Assembly (NCBI GenBank): GCA_009103225.1
Contig: RHPI01001037.1
Span: 1,416,717-1,480,716, forward strand
From: Chlorokybus atmophyticus
Taxonomy: Eukaryota; Streptophyta; Chlorokybophyceae; Chlorokybales; Chlorokybaceae
Length of the DNA stretch: 64,000 nt
Reading direction: 5' to 3'
Of this stretch, positions 1 to 10,464 are shown in pieces (the stretch's first letter is position 1; each line of letters opens with the position of its first letter). Position numbers and translations under genes: made by a program. The notes below the pieces were generated by a model that saw nothing but the letters and a program-made list of their open reading frames with translations, was not told the DNA's origin and searched no databases.

Positions 1-69
1 TCAATTGGTGCTCTCTGATAATACTGCAACCTAGCAGCTGACACAGCGCTATGTCCGATATGATGGCAG

Positions 70-1354
70 GAGCTGGAAGCACAAGAAAAGAAGCAGAAGC
101 AAAGCAATGGCTATCAGGAACTGGACATGGACGAGCTCGCAGATGTAAGCGCAATCTTGTCCGCCACATAACAGGATATTCTTGTTAGTACATGCTGATG
201 AGGCGTCTTACACTTGAACTTCTCGTGACACATTGTGTTGCCAAATGTGGTGTTGCTAAACCTGGTCTGAATCCGCAATGTTTGACTTGTTTGTCTTGCT
301 TCAAGCAAGTTGCTATAAAAATTTCAGTTGCTAACATGTGTTGTGACACAGGACCCTGAGTTGGAAAGGCTCCACAGAGACCGCATAATGTCCTTGAAGG
401 TAGTGACATGCCTTGGCACGCTTGCCATTGTGACAGTGTGCTACTGCTAGTTGTCCGCTGCTGGTATGCACCTGACAGACACCAGTGTGCAGAAAGAAGC
501 AGAGAAAAGGGTTGCTTTGCAACAGAAAGGGCATGGAGAACTGCGCACGGTACAACCTGTTGTTCTGACCATATTGCGCATGTTCAGATGCATTTTGCCA
601 ATTGACTTGACTGTCCTGGTCGCTGTTGATGCACTACCTACGTGCATCTTGTGAGCAAACAATCTGGTTGAGGTCTCACGTCTTGTTTAGGTGGATGAGC
701 CCGACTTCCTGGGCGAGGTAACCGGCAGCCAGCTAGTTGTAGCCCACTTCTTTCATGACGAGTTCCCGCGATGCAAGTGAGTGCTACACACCTAGGCGCA
801 AGTTGTTGTATGGAAGCAGTACAGCCGAACCAATATCTGCTGTCAGGATTGTGGACAAGCACCTTACAGTACTCGCGCCGAAGCATTTTGGTACCAAGTT
901 CATCAGGATAGATGTGCAGAAGTCGCCGTTCTTTGTGACCAAACTTAACGTCAAGGTGCTTCCATGTGTGGTGCTCTTCAGGTAAATGTTGCTGTGCATC
1001 ATTCGCCAACAACACTTGTGATTGCGCGAGATGCTTACTGACATGCGTCTCATGACCAAACAGCAATGGAGTGGCTATTGACCGGATAGTTGGGTTTGAA
1101 GAGCTTGGCGGGCGAGACGACTTCCCAACAGAAGTGATGGAGAGGAGACTCACTGTTAAAGGTGAGCGTGTTGCACATCAGGCATGTGCTTGTTATAGGT
1201 TGTTGTCGTGAACGCTAATCTTCGTTTCATCGTGTTGTTAGGTTTGGTGCAGTTGAAACAGAGCGCTGGAGAGGATGACAATGACGATGGCGCGCAAAGA
1301 CGATCGGTTTACACATCAAAAGATCCAGATGATGAGGACTCAGACTTTGACTAG
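70..1354 (+). CDS. TXNDC9: TXNDC9 / phosducin-like protein 3 family (thioredoxin-fold), 5' partial
   Basis: Exons 70-144, 352-399, 493-549, 691-776, 847-981, 1064-1161 and 1242-1354, all with GT-AG borders and compatible phases. The start codon lies upstream of the window. The product reads an N-terminal charged helix (ELERLHRDR), the family hallmark KGHGE just before the thioredoxin fold, then VVAHFF, the segment CKIVDKHL, the KFIRID strand, VLPCVVLF and GFEELGG, ending in an acidic tail DDEDSDFD. TXNDC9/PLP3 proteins bind the chaperonin CCT and modulate tubulin and actin folding in the cytosol. The usual catalytic CxxC is absent (a single Cys at that place), as in the family, so it should be a binding protein and not a redox enzyme. 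A TGTAA motif at 1396-1400 fits a green-algal poly(A) signal. Confidence 0.9.
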
Positions 1355-2005
1355 CTAATGCTCAATTAGCAGTAATGGTACATATGTTTCAAGATTGTAA
1401 ATGGTGATGATGATGCTTTCAGGACTTGCAATTAGCAGCACACAGTTTTCCACGAGCAGGTATGCTTACTGACTGTGCCACCTCACAAAGTAACTCCCTT
1501 GAAAGCTTGTCTATATTCACACATACAAACATCGCTTGATGTTTGGCTTACACTTGAACACACTTCACAAAACATTGGAGGGGAGAAGAATATACATAAG
1601 ACAGAAGCACAGGATATTCCGCGCACTGAGCGTACAGTGTATCGTATAGATGGTGCATGGCACACAATGCGCAGCGTATGCCAGCACTCACTCAAGACAT
1701 GCACAACCAGTTGCCATCCGCATGCAGCTGCCAGTCATACTCTCTCGCGCGACAATTCGGAGATGACCAACCAACAAAGGAAGAGACGCCAGTACTTCAC
1801 ACGCAATCAGCTTTGCGGCACTACGCAGCACGCAAGTTTGCAAGCATGCCGACGCCATCATCGTCCCACACACAAGCCCAGCGGCGGCGGCGAGGCTGGT
1901 GACCGGCGGCGGCGGAAGCGTTGTGCTTGCGCTAGATCGTCTTGGACACGACACGACAGAACTACTTCTCATCTAGTATAGATAGTAACCTGGGGATCAG
2001 GGGAG
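1355..2005. other. Intergenic spacer between TXNDC9 and TFB2
   Basis: It holds the 3' UTR of the TXNDC9 gene and the promoter and 5' UTR of the next gene. Open frames exist on both strands but show no recognisable domain and no coherent splice structure. No convincing TATA box was seen close to the TFB2 start. Confidence 0.5.
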
Positions 2006-5000
2006 ATGGACTTCCTGGAGTACTTGGGGTCCCTGCCGGCGCTGAAGCTGGACCGCCTGTATGCCTCGCACTGGACCTGCCAGGCGCTGCTGCGGTAAGA
2101 GACCCACAGAGCACACCAGGTTTTGAGCGCCAGCAGGCTTACTTTTGCTGCTGACTCTCACAGGCTTGCATGATCGGTCAGGTTGTATAACACAATGCGT
2201 TCTATACTGAAACACTCACTCGTCATCAGCTGCGTAGCTCTTGCGCATTTCACACACCCATTCTTGCAATCAACGTGCTTTTGCGTGAGATGCTCAAGGC
2301 ACGCGTCCACACTCCCTCACCTTTCCCCTTGTCTTTTCCTTTGCCATGATCACGTCAGTCATAAGCGCTGGAGTTGAACATTGCATGCAAACAATCGCCC
2401 CAAAAAAACTCACTGCAGACAGCAACTCGATACACAATCTGACGCTCTCTGTGCAGCTTTGTTGCAAGCACTGCATGTGCTGCGCCCTCTTGCGCATGAC
2501 ACGCTCATCACTGAAACCCAACAACTAACTCCCCACCTCCTACACCTCCAACTAGCTAGTCTTTTCCCCACCCCAACCTCACATCATCAGGTCTCTTCCC
2601 CCCCTCGCCAAGCAGTACGTCCTCCGTCTCCTTTTCGTGGACGCGAGTCTGCCAGCACGCACGCTGCAAGACTGGGCGCAGCCGACCGCCGCCGCAAAGC
2701 ACCGCGCCGCCCTGGATCGACTGAGACAGCTGAGGGTGCTGCTGGAAGAGAAGGGAGGAGACAAGGATAGGTGAGTGGTGGGGGGTGGATGTGTGGGTGG
2801 GGGGGGGGGGTGGGGGGGTAGGTGTGCTTGTGACGTGTGTGTGTGACACAACTGGTTACTATTACCATGTGCGCGTGTTGTGTTGGTATTAGGCATGTTT
2901 GCGTGCATGCGTGTGTGTGCGCATGACACGGTTGGTGTCTACTACCAAAACAACACGTGTACGCTTGAGTGCATGTGGATGTGTGTGGCACACCGTTGGT
3001 GGCTATAAAGACAAAACAATCTGTGTATCCAACCATGACAGGGCTGGGAAAGGTGGCGTGAGCTATCGACTGAACCCTGCGTTTCAAACGCAATTGCGGC
3101 GTGCGTTGTCCAGCAGGTGAGAGAGGAAAAGAAAAGAAGCTCTGGGTTAAAAGGTTGGTTGTGGTCTGTTGCATGCGCTCATGACGTCTTTGCTGCTCGT
3201 ATAGTTGTGTAATTGCGTGCAGCAATGTCTCGCGCACGCGCAAGCGCACACTCATGCGTGCGCGTATGCGCATGCACATTGTTTGTGTTGGGCTGCTTGC
3301 GGATGCGGTTAACACATCGCGTTCACAGCACGGGCCCGCCTGAAGTGCAGCTCCCCCCTTCTGTGGCGAAGAGGTTGCCGACAGTGGAGGAGCTGGACGC
3401 GTACGCACTGCAGCAATGGGAGGTGAGGTGAATGAATGCATCATGTGCTGGTTGAAGTGAGGTTACACCAAGCAACATGTAGTCTACTTGCAGGCAGTGC
3501 TCCTCCATCTTGTTTCATCTGGAGCGCCGGCAGTTGGCCAGCTCGGGAGCACGAAGCTGCCGGCTGCCATGCGTTCGCACGTGAGCCAGACTTTCATGCG
3601 CGCGGGGCTCATGTAAGCTGGCTGTGTGGCAGTTGTATTGCTATCACCGCGTCATTGGATGTGGGTGTTGAGAGTTGTTGTGTTGTTGTAGGGATAAAGA
3701 GCGCGGGAGCATCACGGATAGCGGCTTCCGTTTTCTGGTAAACAGCAGGTTGTGATGTTGTGTGACCATGTGCTTTAGCGGGACAGCAACGATGTTTACT
3801 GATGTATCCTGATGTGTGCTGCAATGGCAGTTGCTGGATATATTCGCACAGCTGTGGCAGCTGATACACGAGTATGTCACCACCGCTGAGGTACTGCCAA
3901 TAATGGCTCTGGTGCTGATGATTTGTACACGATAGCGCACCCACAACACAAGCAAGTTGGGTGTGGCTGTTGCACCCAAGTGTTGTGTTTGCATGTATCT
4001 CACCAGCCTGCTGTGTGACGTTTTCAACAATATACCCATGGCTTGTTACTACAAATGCAGGGCCGAGGCATGGACGCCGCGCAGGTCATCTCCTTCTTCT
4101 TGGAGCTGAGCTTCCAGACCCCAGGCCAGGTCATATGTACGCCAGACCATAACAAGCATGCACGTACATGCATATGCACACACATGTACACACACACTTA
4201 CACACGCGCCCAGACATAAATTCGCACACACGCGCGCATGCACGCGTACTAGACACGCGCAAGCGCGCATGGGAGCGCGCATACAGACATATGCACACGC
4301 ACGCATCCACGCACGCACGCACGCACGCACGCGTACTTCCACTCGCATGCGCGCAGTCACGAAACAAGCCTGTGGCTGAACATGCTTCGTCACTTTATGC
4401 AAACAGGCGCATGCAATTGATTCGCTCAGTCCCGAACAGCAGCGAGTTGTTGAAGAGGTGGCTTCGTTGGGCCTTGTATATACTCTCAAGGTCAGTTGTA
4501 GTCTCGAACACTGCGTTTGATTGCTTGCATCAGTGACAACCATGTGATAGGCGTCGTTTTTCTCATGGGCAAACAGTATGTACTATTCCTGTACGCAGAA
4601 GTGTCCAGTCAAGCCCACAACCTGAGTACTTGTGGTTGTTATGACACCCAACTCATGCTGTGACAGCTATGTCATACTGGTGGCAAGTGCAGCTTTGGAT
4701 GTTGCATGGCATGCATCTGCTGTCAATCAGGAAGAATGCGTCGCATTACCGGAGCTGTCATGCTCAGATGTAAGCATGAGTAGAAGTGTTTGCTGGTTGT
4801 AAGCTTTCCATGAACTTGCAGGCCAACGACGGGCAGCGGTGGTACTTACCCACGCGGTTGGCATCCAACTTGTCTGCGGGTTTATCCTCCTCCTCCTCCT
4901 CATCATCTGGTGGCGGCGCGTGGCAGGCTGCGGAGGGATTCATCGTGGTGGAGACCAACTACCGCGTGTACGCCTACACGGCGTCGGCGGTTCAGATGGC

Positions 5001-5719
5001 GGTGCTGCGCCTCTTCTGCAAGATCGACTACCGACTGCCCAATGTGGTCGTCGGATCCGTCACGCGAGACAGCGTGCGCTCCGCACTTGGGTGCGGCATC
5101 TCTGCGGCGCAGATTATTGAATACCTGCAGAAGCACGCCCACGCACAGGTGCGCTTGGGTGTCACACAACAATGTGACACAACGCCATTGTCTGGAGTAC
5201 TTAACATTCTGTGCTGGTGTGCTTACAGTGTGTTGCCGTTCATATGGTCTCAACTGTTTGCTCTGTTTGCTTTACATGAGCATGCACATGCGCTATTGTG
5301 TGTGCATGAAGTTGTCTATGGGCATGTTGCTTTCATGTTGCTGTACACACTGCCTTGACTACTAGTGCGCTGATGTTAAGGTGTAGCATTGTATGCTCAT
5401 GCACACGACCAGTTGGGTGCATACGATTGTAACATGTGTGTTTGGGTCCACGCAGGTGGCTGACAGGACGCCTGCGGTGCCTGAGACGGTTGCCGACCAG
5501 ATCCGTTTGTGGGAGTACGACATGCAGCGCGTGCGTCAGTACCCGGCGCAGATGTACGAGGACTTCCCCTCGCCGGAGGTGTTCGACGCGGTCGTCGCCC
5601 ACGCCCGCGACGCCCTCGGAGTCCTACTCTTCCATGATGCAGCCAAACGACGACTTGTCGTACACGCCACCGCACACCCGCAGATGCGCGCGTTCATCGC
5701 CAAGTTCACAAAACGGTAA
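2006..5719 (+). CDS. TFB2: TFIIH core subunit p52 (GTF2H4 / Tfb2)
   Basis: Eleven exons: 2006-2094, 2591-2770, 3042-3116, 3329-3422, 3494-3612, 3692-3737, 3831-3890, 4061-4129, 4407-4490, 4822-5148 and 5456-5719. They join in frame to 468 residues, close to the 462 of human p52. The start MDFLEYLGSLP matches the family N-terminus; downstream are LPPLAKQYVLRLLF, the winged-helix-rich centre, WYLPTRLASNLS, the strongly conserved GFIVVETNYRVYAYT, VTRDSV, and a C-terminal domain with ADQIRLWE. p52 anchors and stimulates the XPB ATPase in TFIIH, in RNA polymerase II initiation and nucleotide-excision repair in the nucleus. A Ser-rich insertion followed by Gly sits before GFIVVE (about 4887-4920). 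All introns are GT-AG, and the ATG at 2006 is the only start that keeps the conserved N-terminus. Confidence 0.93.
4155..4345. repeat. CA / GCAC-rich microsatellite in a TFB2 intron
   Basis: Imperfect alternation of ACAC, CGCA and ATGCAC units, ending in a run of ACGC tetranucleotides near 4310-4331. It lies wholly inside the intron between exons 8 and 9 of TFB2. Confidence 0.85.
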
Positions 5720-6753
5720 TGTTGTGTCAACCAGTTGGGAAACATCATTCAGTGTTGTGTCCATCAGCCAGGAAGCTACACCATGTTGGCGCGGATGCGC
5801 TGATGGTGTTCAGTCAGTCGGACAAGCAAGTGAGGCGCAAAGCAAGAGTAGTAGTTGCTTGCTTGTGACGAGGTCACATTTAGCATAGTTGGTTCATTGG
5901 ACTGACACAGTCCATTGGTACCTGCTTGCACGTTTGCACAATTAGAAGCAGCCTACTGGCTGTAGTATTGCACAAACCGGTAGTAAGTTAATCATGGATG
6001 ATGGCGGCTACATGTTACTTTAGGCTCTGCCCTGCTGGTGTGTGTGCGCGCTATGTTCGCTGCCATGGACTACCCTTTGATTGGGAGCTTCTAGTATATA
6101 CTTTGAACGATGATACGCATGCACTGTTTGAGTGGAGTAACTCCACTCGGACAGTGCAAGCTTGGACATTGTCTAGTCAAGCGTGAGCTGGTTGCCACTC
6201 GAGGATGCGTCTTGGATAACATACAGAAGTGTCTACGTGTATTCTAGCAGAGGCTTATATCATCACAATTCACAACTAAGTGAGTTTGTAGAGTACATTT
6301 ATAACTCACACAATGTTAGCTGTCATAGGTCAAGAACTTTATGCAGCAGGTGCGGGGCCCGACGACTGTGTCTGCAAATTTTGCAAGTGGCATGTGTCAC
6401 ACACCAGCGCATAGCAAATTGTGTACAAGATTGTGTCCATGAGTACAAAGATATCTCCCATTCGTTCTGGGGACAATGTTTGACATGTGCATTGGTACGA
6501 CACACAAGCTTGCACTGGGTGAACAATCCAGCAGTAACATGCATGTTCGCGTGGCATATTCGCAACGAAGCAATCAGACATTGCGTATGGGGAAGAACCT
6601 GTTTTGCACATTTATACACAGCCGTCCAGTACAGCTGAAAAATGCTAGGCTACGCTCTATGGCAGGCTCTTAACAGCCTGAAACTACTCTCTAAACACAG
6701 CCGAGAGCAACTACCACACATCAGCTGTTGCGGATATGTACAAAAACTCCAAT
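5720..6753. other. Convergent intergenic region (3' ends of TFB2 and the first LEA gene)
   Basis: About 1 kb between two convergent genes. No recognised protein segment, RNA gene or repeat; open frames here look random. Confidence 0.5.
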
Positions 6754-7276
6754 CTAGTTGTCCTCTTCCGGAGGCATGATCTTGTCCTTGGCAGCCTTTG
6801 TCTCATCAGCGGCCTCATCATCTCCCGCAGCACGCTAATAAAAACAAGACAAAGTCAGCATTCAGCATCCTCATAATAAAGAAGCCACAGTCTGTAATGC
6901 AGCTGCTGAGGAACAGGAAAGCGGCATTGACTGACCTGGGCCATCTCCTTGACTGTCTGGCCACCCTTGGTGCCCATCTCAACGTAGCCATCGTGGCCAA
7001 GCTGCTCTGCACGAGCACGGCCACCCTTCTGCTCACAAAGCAAGTGGTTCAGTCTCACATCACAACGTTCTCATACAACAAAACACATGGGCGCCAGTGT
7101 GTGAGAGGTTAAGGAGCAAAGGCATTGCAATCCTGATTAAGAGTGTAAGTGCATGGTTGTAAACATGCGCTTACCGGGCCTCCAATCTGTCCTCCCCTGG
7201 AGCCTCCTGCGCGGATTCTCTCCATTGGGTCGGAGCTGTTGGGGTCTCCTACGCGTGGCTGCACCTCATCGGCCAT
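6754..7276 (-). CDS. Em-like (group 1 / LEA_5) late-embryogenesis-abundant protein, copy 1
   Basis: Three exons on the minus strand: 7175-7276, 6936-7028 and 6754-6834, encoding 91 residues. The protein starts MADEVQPRVGDPNSSDPMER, has a KGG-type glycine motif (AGGSRGGQ), then one copy of the Em-type 20-residue motif built around AEQLGHDGYVEMGTKGG, and a charged tail. Group 1 LEA proteins are small, very hydrophilic, disordered proteins that protect cells during drying, salt or cold stress. A nearly identical gene lies in opposite orientation at 17969-18400, with the same intron positions. Here exon 1 runs four codons further (IGGP) because the donor site has moved downstream. Similar KGG repeats occur in bacterial and fungal stress proteins, so bacterial-type KGG protein is the alternative label. 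Confidence 0.85.
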
Positions 7277-7545
7277 GGCTCTTCTGGACTTGCTTTCAAA
7301 TGCTCACAAACACCTGCTCGACAGCACAAGCCATCAATGACCACTCAACAACAGGCAATGCCGTGTCTTACACTTCCGACACATGCACACACACATGGGC
7401 ATGGGCATGGGCATGGGGCTGGGCATGGGCATGGGCATGGTGCCTCACCTTGGGTTGGGTCACGCAGTGCAAGCTCGACTCAGCTCAACTTGAAACACTG
7501 ACCGTTGCAGGGCGGTGCGGCATACTATATACCGCGGCTAGCGGG
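7277..7545 (-). promoter_or_regulatory. Core promoter and 5' UTR (with UTR intron) of LEA copy 1
   Basis: A TATA-like TATATA lies near 7525-7530 (read on the minus strand), about 250 bases upstream of the ATG. The block following it resembles the block following the TATA box of LEA copy 2 (a shared GCAACGGT with an AGTGT a few bases on). A probable UTR intron contains a GGGCAT-type hexamer array at about 7391-7441; the copy-2 UTR intron has related CATGCCC/CATGTCC units. TATA, UTR intron and hexamers were therefore probably duplicated with the gene. Confidence 0.5.
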
Positions 7546-9950
7546 GCGGCAGGCGGCCCCCCTGGCTTGGCAGCCATGTCATCCGCAGCGTAGCGGATGA
7601 CATGGCCACCATCAAGCATACGCGCCGCTGCCAGCTGGCGCGGGCGAGTCCAAACGCAGAGGATTGACCCCCCGCCATGTCAGCTCCCTGCATGGCGCCA
7701 TGCAATGCTAGGCATTGTGATCATGGTTTGATGTTGGTGGCTCCACTCTCAGGGGCCACAAGTTTGAGGTGACGAGCGGGGGACGTAATCGGAGCCGTCG
7801 GGTACGCGATCCGCTGCGACGAGGACGCCCCGCGTTACGTGGGGGAATCCGCGCAGCGATTCGCGGCTAGCGCGCGCCCGGATTCCGGCTTACGCGCGCG
7901 CGCGTGGGTGGGTGACCAATTGATGCGTGGGCGCATACTTACGCGTTGTCGCGCCCCCCTAGAACAGTAGAAGGATGTCACAAACGAGGGCGCGCGCGGA
8001 GAAGTATCTCGCACGCCGCATGTTCTGTCGAATACGATACAACCCTTGCACACACCCCGGCAAAATCAATGAGGGGTGTCACATAACGGGATCAAATAAA
8101 GTATAAAAGGGGGGTGACCAAAAAAGCCCCCCCCCCCTCTCCCCCCCCTCGAAAGTTCACAAGGGGTGTTGTAATCCGGGGGGTATTAGCAAATTAAGGT
8201 AGGTAAATGTTTGTTTAATACGATACTAGCGCAATACGCGTTCGTTTATTACGATTTTTAATTTGTTGGACAGTCTTTGTTAAGCATATCCTCTATTACG
8301 ACTCTGCATTTGCATGCACCATCCAGCTTATCTCATACGCAGCACCGACATCAAAAGCATTTTTATAGTACGTGAACCTATCATAATGGTTTATGTGTTA
8401 GTGCCTTTATACCATAAGGGTATATGTTTAAATTTTGCATTACCCACACATCTGAGCTACACTTTTTACGTATCAACCGCCCCATACTGCGAAGGGCACT
8501 ATCCGTCAGTGTTTGCTTTTATTCTGATCCCACAACACATGCGAACTTGGGTACCTAATTGGCTAAGTCGCGAAATTGACGCTGACAAAGACGCCTTACC
8601 CTATGCTCATTCGTCCACCCCATTTCGCGGCTTCATTTTCATATATGGTTGTCTCACGTCTCATAAAGCCCTTATGGGTAACAAAACTGCGGTAGTTGAT
8701 TGCACCATTTTGCACAAGCTTATGTGAGATCTTAATTGAAATGCAAGCCCCGCGTTGATATGCCATGCAAGGATCCACCTATGAAATATTAGAGGATATG
8801 TTGCTCCCCCTTTATCATGCCGACAATACATTCAGATTTGCAAAACCGGCGCGAGCATATCAATTTCCATGCTTCTTCAAAGCATCTTGCGTAGTAACAT
8901 CGTGTTCACCGTCATTTGACTCATGGAATTGATGATTCCAAGTTAAAATGTGGCTTACTTAAATATATGCCGGAAAGTTAGATTGTTTATATTTTACTTT
9001 GTAAAAGCTCACAATAGCTCTTTCGAACCTGGCTTAGGACGTTGCAGTCAGCTTCCGGTCTTCAATGACACATTTTAAATGTACATTATGTGCCGGCATT
9101 GATTAACCATAAGAAATAGTTTAAACATGTTTGTCGAGTCACAAATATCCTTGAATATATATAAATATGAAATCATTTAATAAGCATTGCCTATATATAA
9201 GTAGTCTCAAATTGGCTTGAATGCGGGTAGACAAGCGTTCCACTCACATATTTACCACCAACCTTGCACTCGCCTTCACTTACCTAAACTGTATATCAAG
9301 CCGTAGGTTGATGATATCTTAACATGCCCTCCACCACATGTATGTATAATTGCAAAGGTCAGAAGTTGTATGGGGTGGAGTATAGGGTACGTTTCGGTTA
9401 ACGCTCATGTGCTTTAAGTAAAAGCGCAATTGCTCAAGGACCAATCAAGCATGCAATTCCCCTCCCCCACCCCTTTCTTCCACTTTTTTATCTAGCTAGC
9501 GCACATAATTTGTGTAGAAGGCCCCCCACCCTGTTGTTTATTGTGCTTTGCTGCTACCCTTGCCCATATAACGCCATTTGCCTTGCCTCGAATCCTGGCC
9601 CATGTGTTGTGTCTTATACGATGCCGCGTTGTATGCTATTGGCAGTGCGTGCGTGTATCTGTGTACTTCCATTAGTATACCATGGCCTCAGGTTGTGTAA
9701 GAAACCACACCCTAATTGTCGGCATCTCGAAATGCATATCAAAAAACGAAAAAGATAGCGCATGTAAATCATTAATTGGTTGTAGCACTATTTGAAGTTG
9801 CACAATGTAAGTGCATACCGATGGTATGTATATGGTATACAAGTGCACACAACCTAATGATATACAATATACAACAAAACCATATACATACCGCAGCACA
9901 AGAGTCGGTGCAGCGTGTCTAGCTCGCTAGCACAAGCAACACTATGCAAA
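7546..9950. other. Gene-free spacer: GC-rich part then AT-rich island
   Basis: From about 7550 to 8050 the sequence is GC- and CGCG-rich. At 8104-8150 there is TAAAAGGGGGGTGAC followed by C-runs. From about 8170 to 9880 it is AT-rich and differs in word use from the flanks, resembling the island at 42.7-47 kb. One unrecognised 137-codon frame (8314-8727, +) is listed separately. No gene family, tRNA or clear terminal repeats were recognised. Confidence 0.4.
8314..8727 (+). other. Unrecognised 137-codon open frame in AT-rich island
   Basis: Uninterrupted frame starting MHHPAYLIRS and ending CTILHKLM. It is rich in Ile, Tyr and Phe because the DNA is AT-rich. I recognise no domain. It has no visible introns, unlike every host gene here. 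It may be a chance frame, a remnant of a mobile element, or inserted foreign or organelle DNA; nothing in the sequence decides. Confidence 0.15.
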
Positions 9951-10010
9951 GGATCGCAAGGTAGTGCGCACACGCACACACACACGAGCGTGGCAATTGT
10001 CCTGCCAGCC

Positions 10011-10277
10011 TCACTCCATCGCCAGAGCCGCAAGCGCCGCATCCGCCTCTGCTGTCGGTGGGTTAGCGGGCACTGGCGCCCAACCCAGCATGGCTGCCCC
10101 ACGATGCGTAATGTTCAGCGCCTGTGCCGTGTCATATACAAAGCAAGGCAAGGCAGCATGCTGTTCGGACGAGACATTTTCAAAGATCGTGACTGGGCGG
10201 GATACATTACATTTTCTTGCAATTTGATAGTCCAAGACGTAATCAACAGACATTGCCAATTCAAAGCTAGTATGTAA
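10011..10277 (-). other. Possible unassigned coding exon downstream of the pseudouridine synthase gene
   Basis: Minus-strand frame with protein-like composition (segments PVTIFENVSSEQ, ALPCFVYDTAQALN, GAAMLGWAPVPANPP) ending in TGA. It lies past the stop of the TruA-family gene, possibly inside its 3' UTR. I could not attach it to other exons by splice sites and do not recognise the family. It could be an alternative last exon, an old gene remnant or chance. Confidence 0.2.
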
Positions 10278-10464
10278 GTGAAATCGCACCTTCAGCTAAG
10301 ATTGCGAATGTCACGTGTAAGTCACAACTGCCACACAAAGCACATTGTGTGTGGCCTCTATCCATGGTTGACGCAACCCTCAACTTCCACGAGTAGCGTC
10401 AGTAGTTTGAGAAAGCTGATAAACACACAAGCGCAGGAATCCTGCATGCATCAATTGCTCAAGC

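Noticed and set aside
2587-3444. Long minus-strand frame across TFB2 exons and introns
   Set aside because: It is a shadow of the plus-strand TFB2 gene, with Pro/His-rich translation of CA repeats.
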